Below, piece after piece: positions 5,657 to 5,755 of a stretch of 5,755 nucleotides of DNA. The translations under genes were made by a program, and so were the position numbers. The notes beneath the pieces were generated by a model that worked only from the letters and a program-made list of their open reading frames with translations, ran no database searches and was not told the DNA's origin. The DNA lies in NCBI GenBank assembly GCA_031259655.1, contig JAIRLF010000270.1:1-5755 (forward strand), in the 5' to 3' direction. The DNA is from Prevotellaceae bacterium. Lineage in GTDB: Bacteria; Bacteroidota; Bacteroidia; Bacteroidales; UBA932. Positions within the stretch are counted from its first letter, which is position 1; each line of letters opens with the position of its first letter.

Positions 5657-5665
5657 GAAATGTTT

Positions 5666-5755
5666 TCAGGGCGACTTTTGACGATTCTTATTCTTCTGTT
5701 GTGGGAATAATATCTCCTCCTTCGCTTTTACTTCTCCGCCGTACAACTCTCGGAA
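5666..5755 (-). CDS. Unidentified protein, C-terminal 29 residues, cut by the right edge
   Basis: Reading leftward from the window end there are 29 codons without a stop, then TGA at 5668-5666. The visible part begins F-R-E-L-Y-G-G-E-V-K-A-K-E-E-I-L-F-P and ends in a polar tail, Q-Q-K-N-K-N-R-Q-K-S-P. A folded end followed by a basic, glutamine- and asparagine-rich tail is what a real C-terminus often looks like, and a strong hairpin follows the stop. I cannot assign a family from so little sequence, and an open frame of 30 codons may be accidental. If real, the gene converges on the nucleoid-associated protein gene. Confidence 0.45.
   Translation of the reverse strand, partial: FRELYGGEVKAKEEILFPQQKNKNRQKSP

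Larger units (their letters stand above)
5267..5665. repeat. Non-coding spacer of degenerate repeats and hairpins
   Basis: About 400 bp between convergent genes. Repeats found by eye: (i) a 42-bp tandem pair, units about 5367-5408 and 5409-5450, each opening with AAATTAATTCAC and ending in a GAGCCT word; (ii) a diverged direct repeat, 5445-5482 against 5614-5651, with 27 of 38 ungapped positions identical by hand count, and a possible third relative near 5288-5312 sharing TTTTAACAGC and AAATGT; (iii) an 11-bp inverted repeat CGTTGGCAGAG (5431-5441) / CTCTGCCAACG (5589-5599); (iv) recurring AACGCTT words at 5553-5655. An open frame of 63 codons (5310-5501, plus) covers part of it, but its protein is only a reflection of the repeats. 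The region may be a decayed repetitive gene or a non-coding repeat cluster. Confidence 0.55.

Overview
The window looks like ordinary chromosome of a Bacteroidetes bacterium, most likely of the order Bacteroidales. Three things point there: moderately AT-rich DNA; promoters that fit the Bacteroidetes -7 consensus TAnnTTTG rather than the sigma-70 -10 box; and proteins (UvrC, the 37-kDa nucleoid-associated protein, DsrE, AlbA_2) whose wording matches what I know of Bacteroidales homologues. The species cannot be fixed from this sequence.

Left block (1-907, minus strand). Reading leftward from a candidate promoter at 900-907 are a possible 25-residue membrane peptide (857-780), a DsrE-family protein (766-431) and an AlbA_2 / Schlafen-like DNA-binding-domain protein that starts at 398 and runs off the left edge. 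The three are closely spaced and could be one transcript.

Divergent spacer (about 908-1393). No credible gene. It holds palindromic repeats of the GGGGCGTAT...ATACGCCCC type, a 15-bp tandem repeat ending in an AGACGCAA...TTGCGTCT palindrome, and a good Bacteroidetes promoter in front of folB.

Central block (1394-5266, plus strand). folB (dihydroneopterin aldolase, folate synthesis) and aroK (shikimate kinase, chorismate synthesis) lie 4 bp apart. Both pathways feed folate, because chorismate is the source of p-aminobenzoate. uvrC (excision-repair nuclease) follows behind its own apparent promoter, then a nucleoid-associated protein of the NdpA/YejK family. All four are complete and keep the family residues I can place.

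Right block (5267-5755). About 400 bp is made of degenerate repeats, with a 42-bp tandem pair, a roughly 40-bp diverged repeat in two clear copies and perhaps a third, and several hairpins. At the right edge the last 29 codons of an unidentified minus-strand gene enter the window.

Most of the window is housekeeping sequence. The points worth a second look are the short hydrophobic ORF ahead of dsrE and the two repeat-rich spacers. I see no CRISPR array, transposase, rRNA, tRNA or clear defence system.
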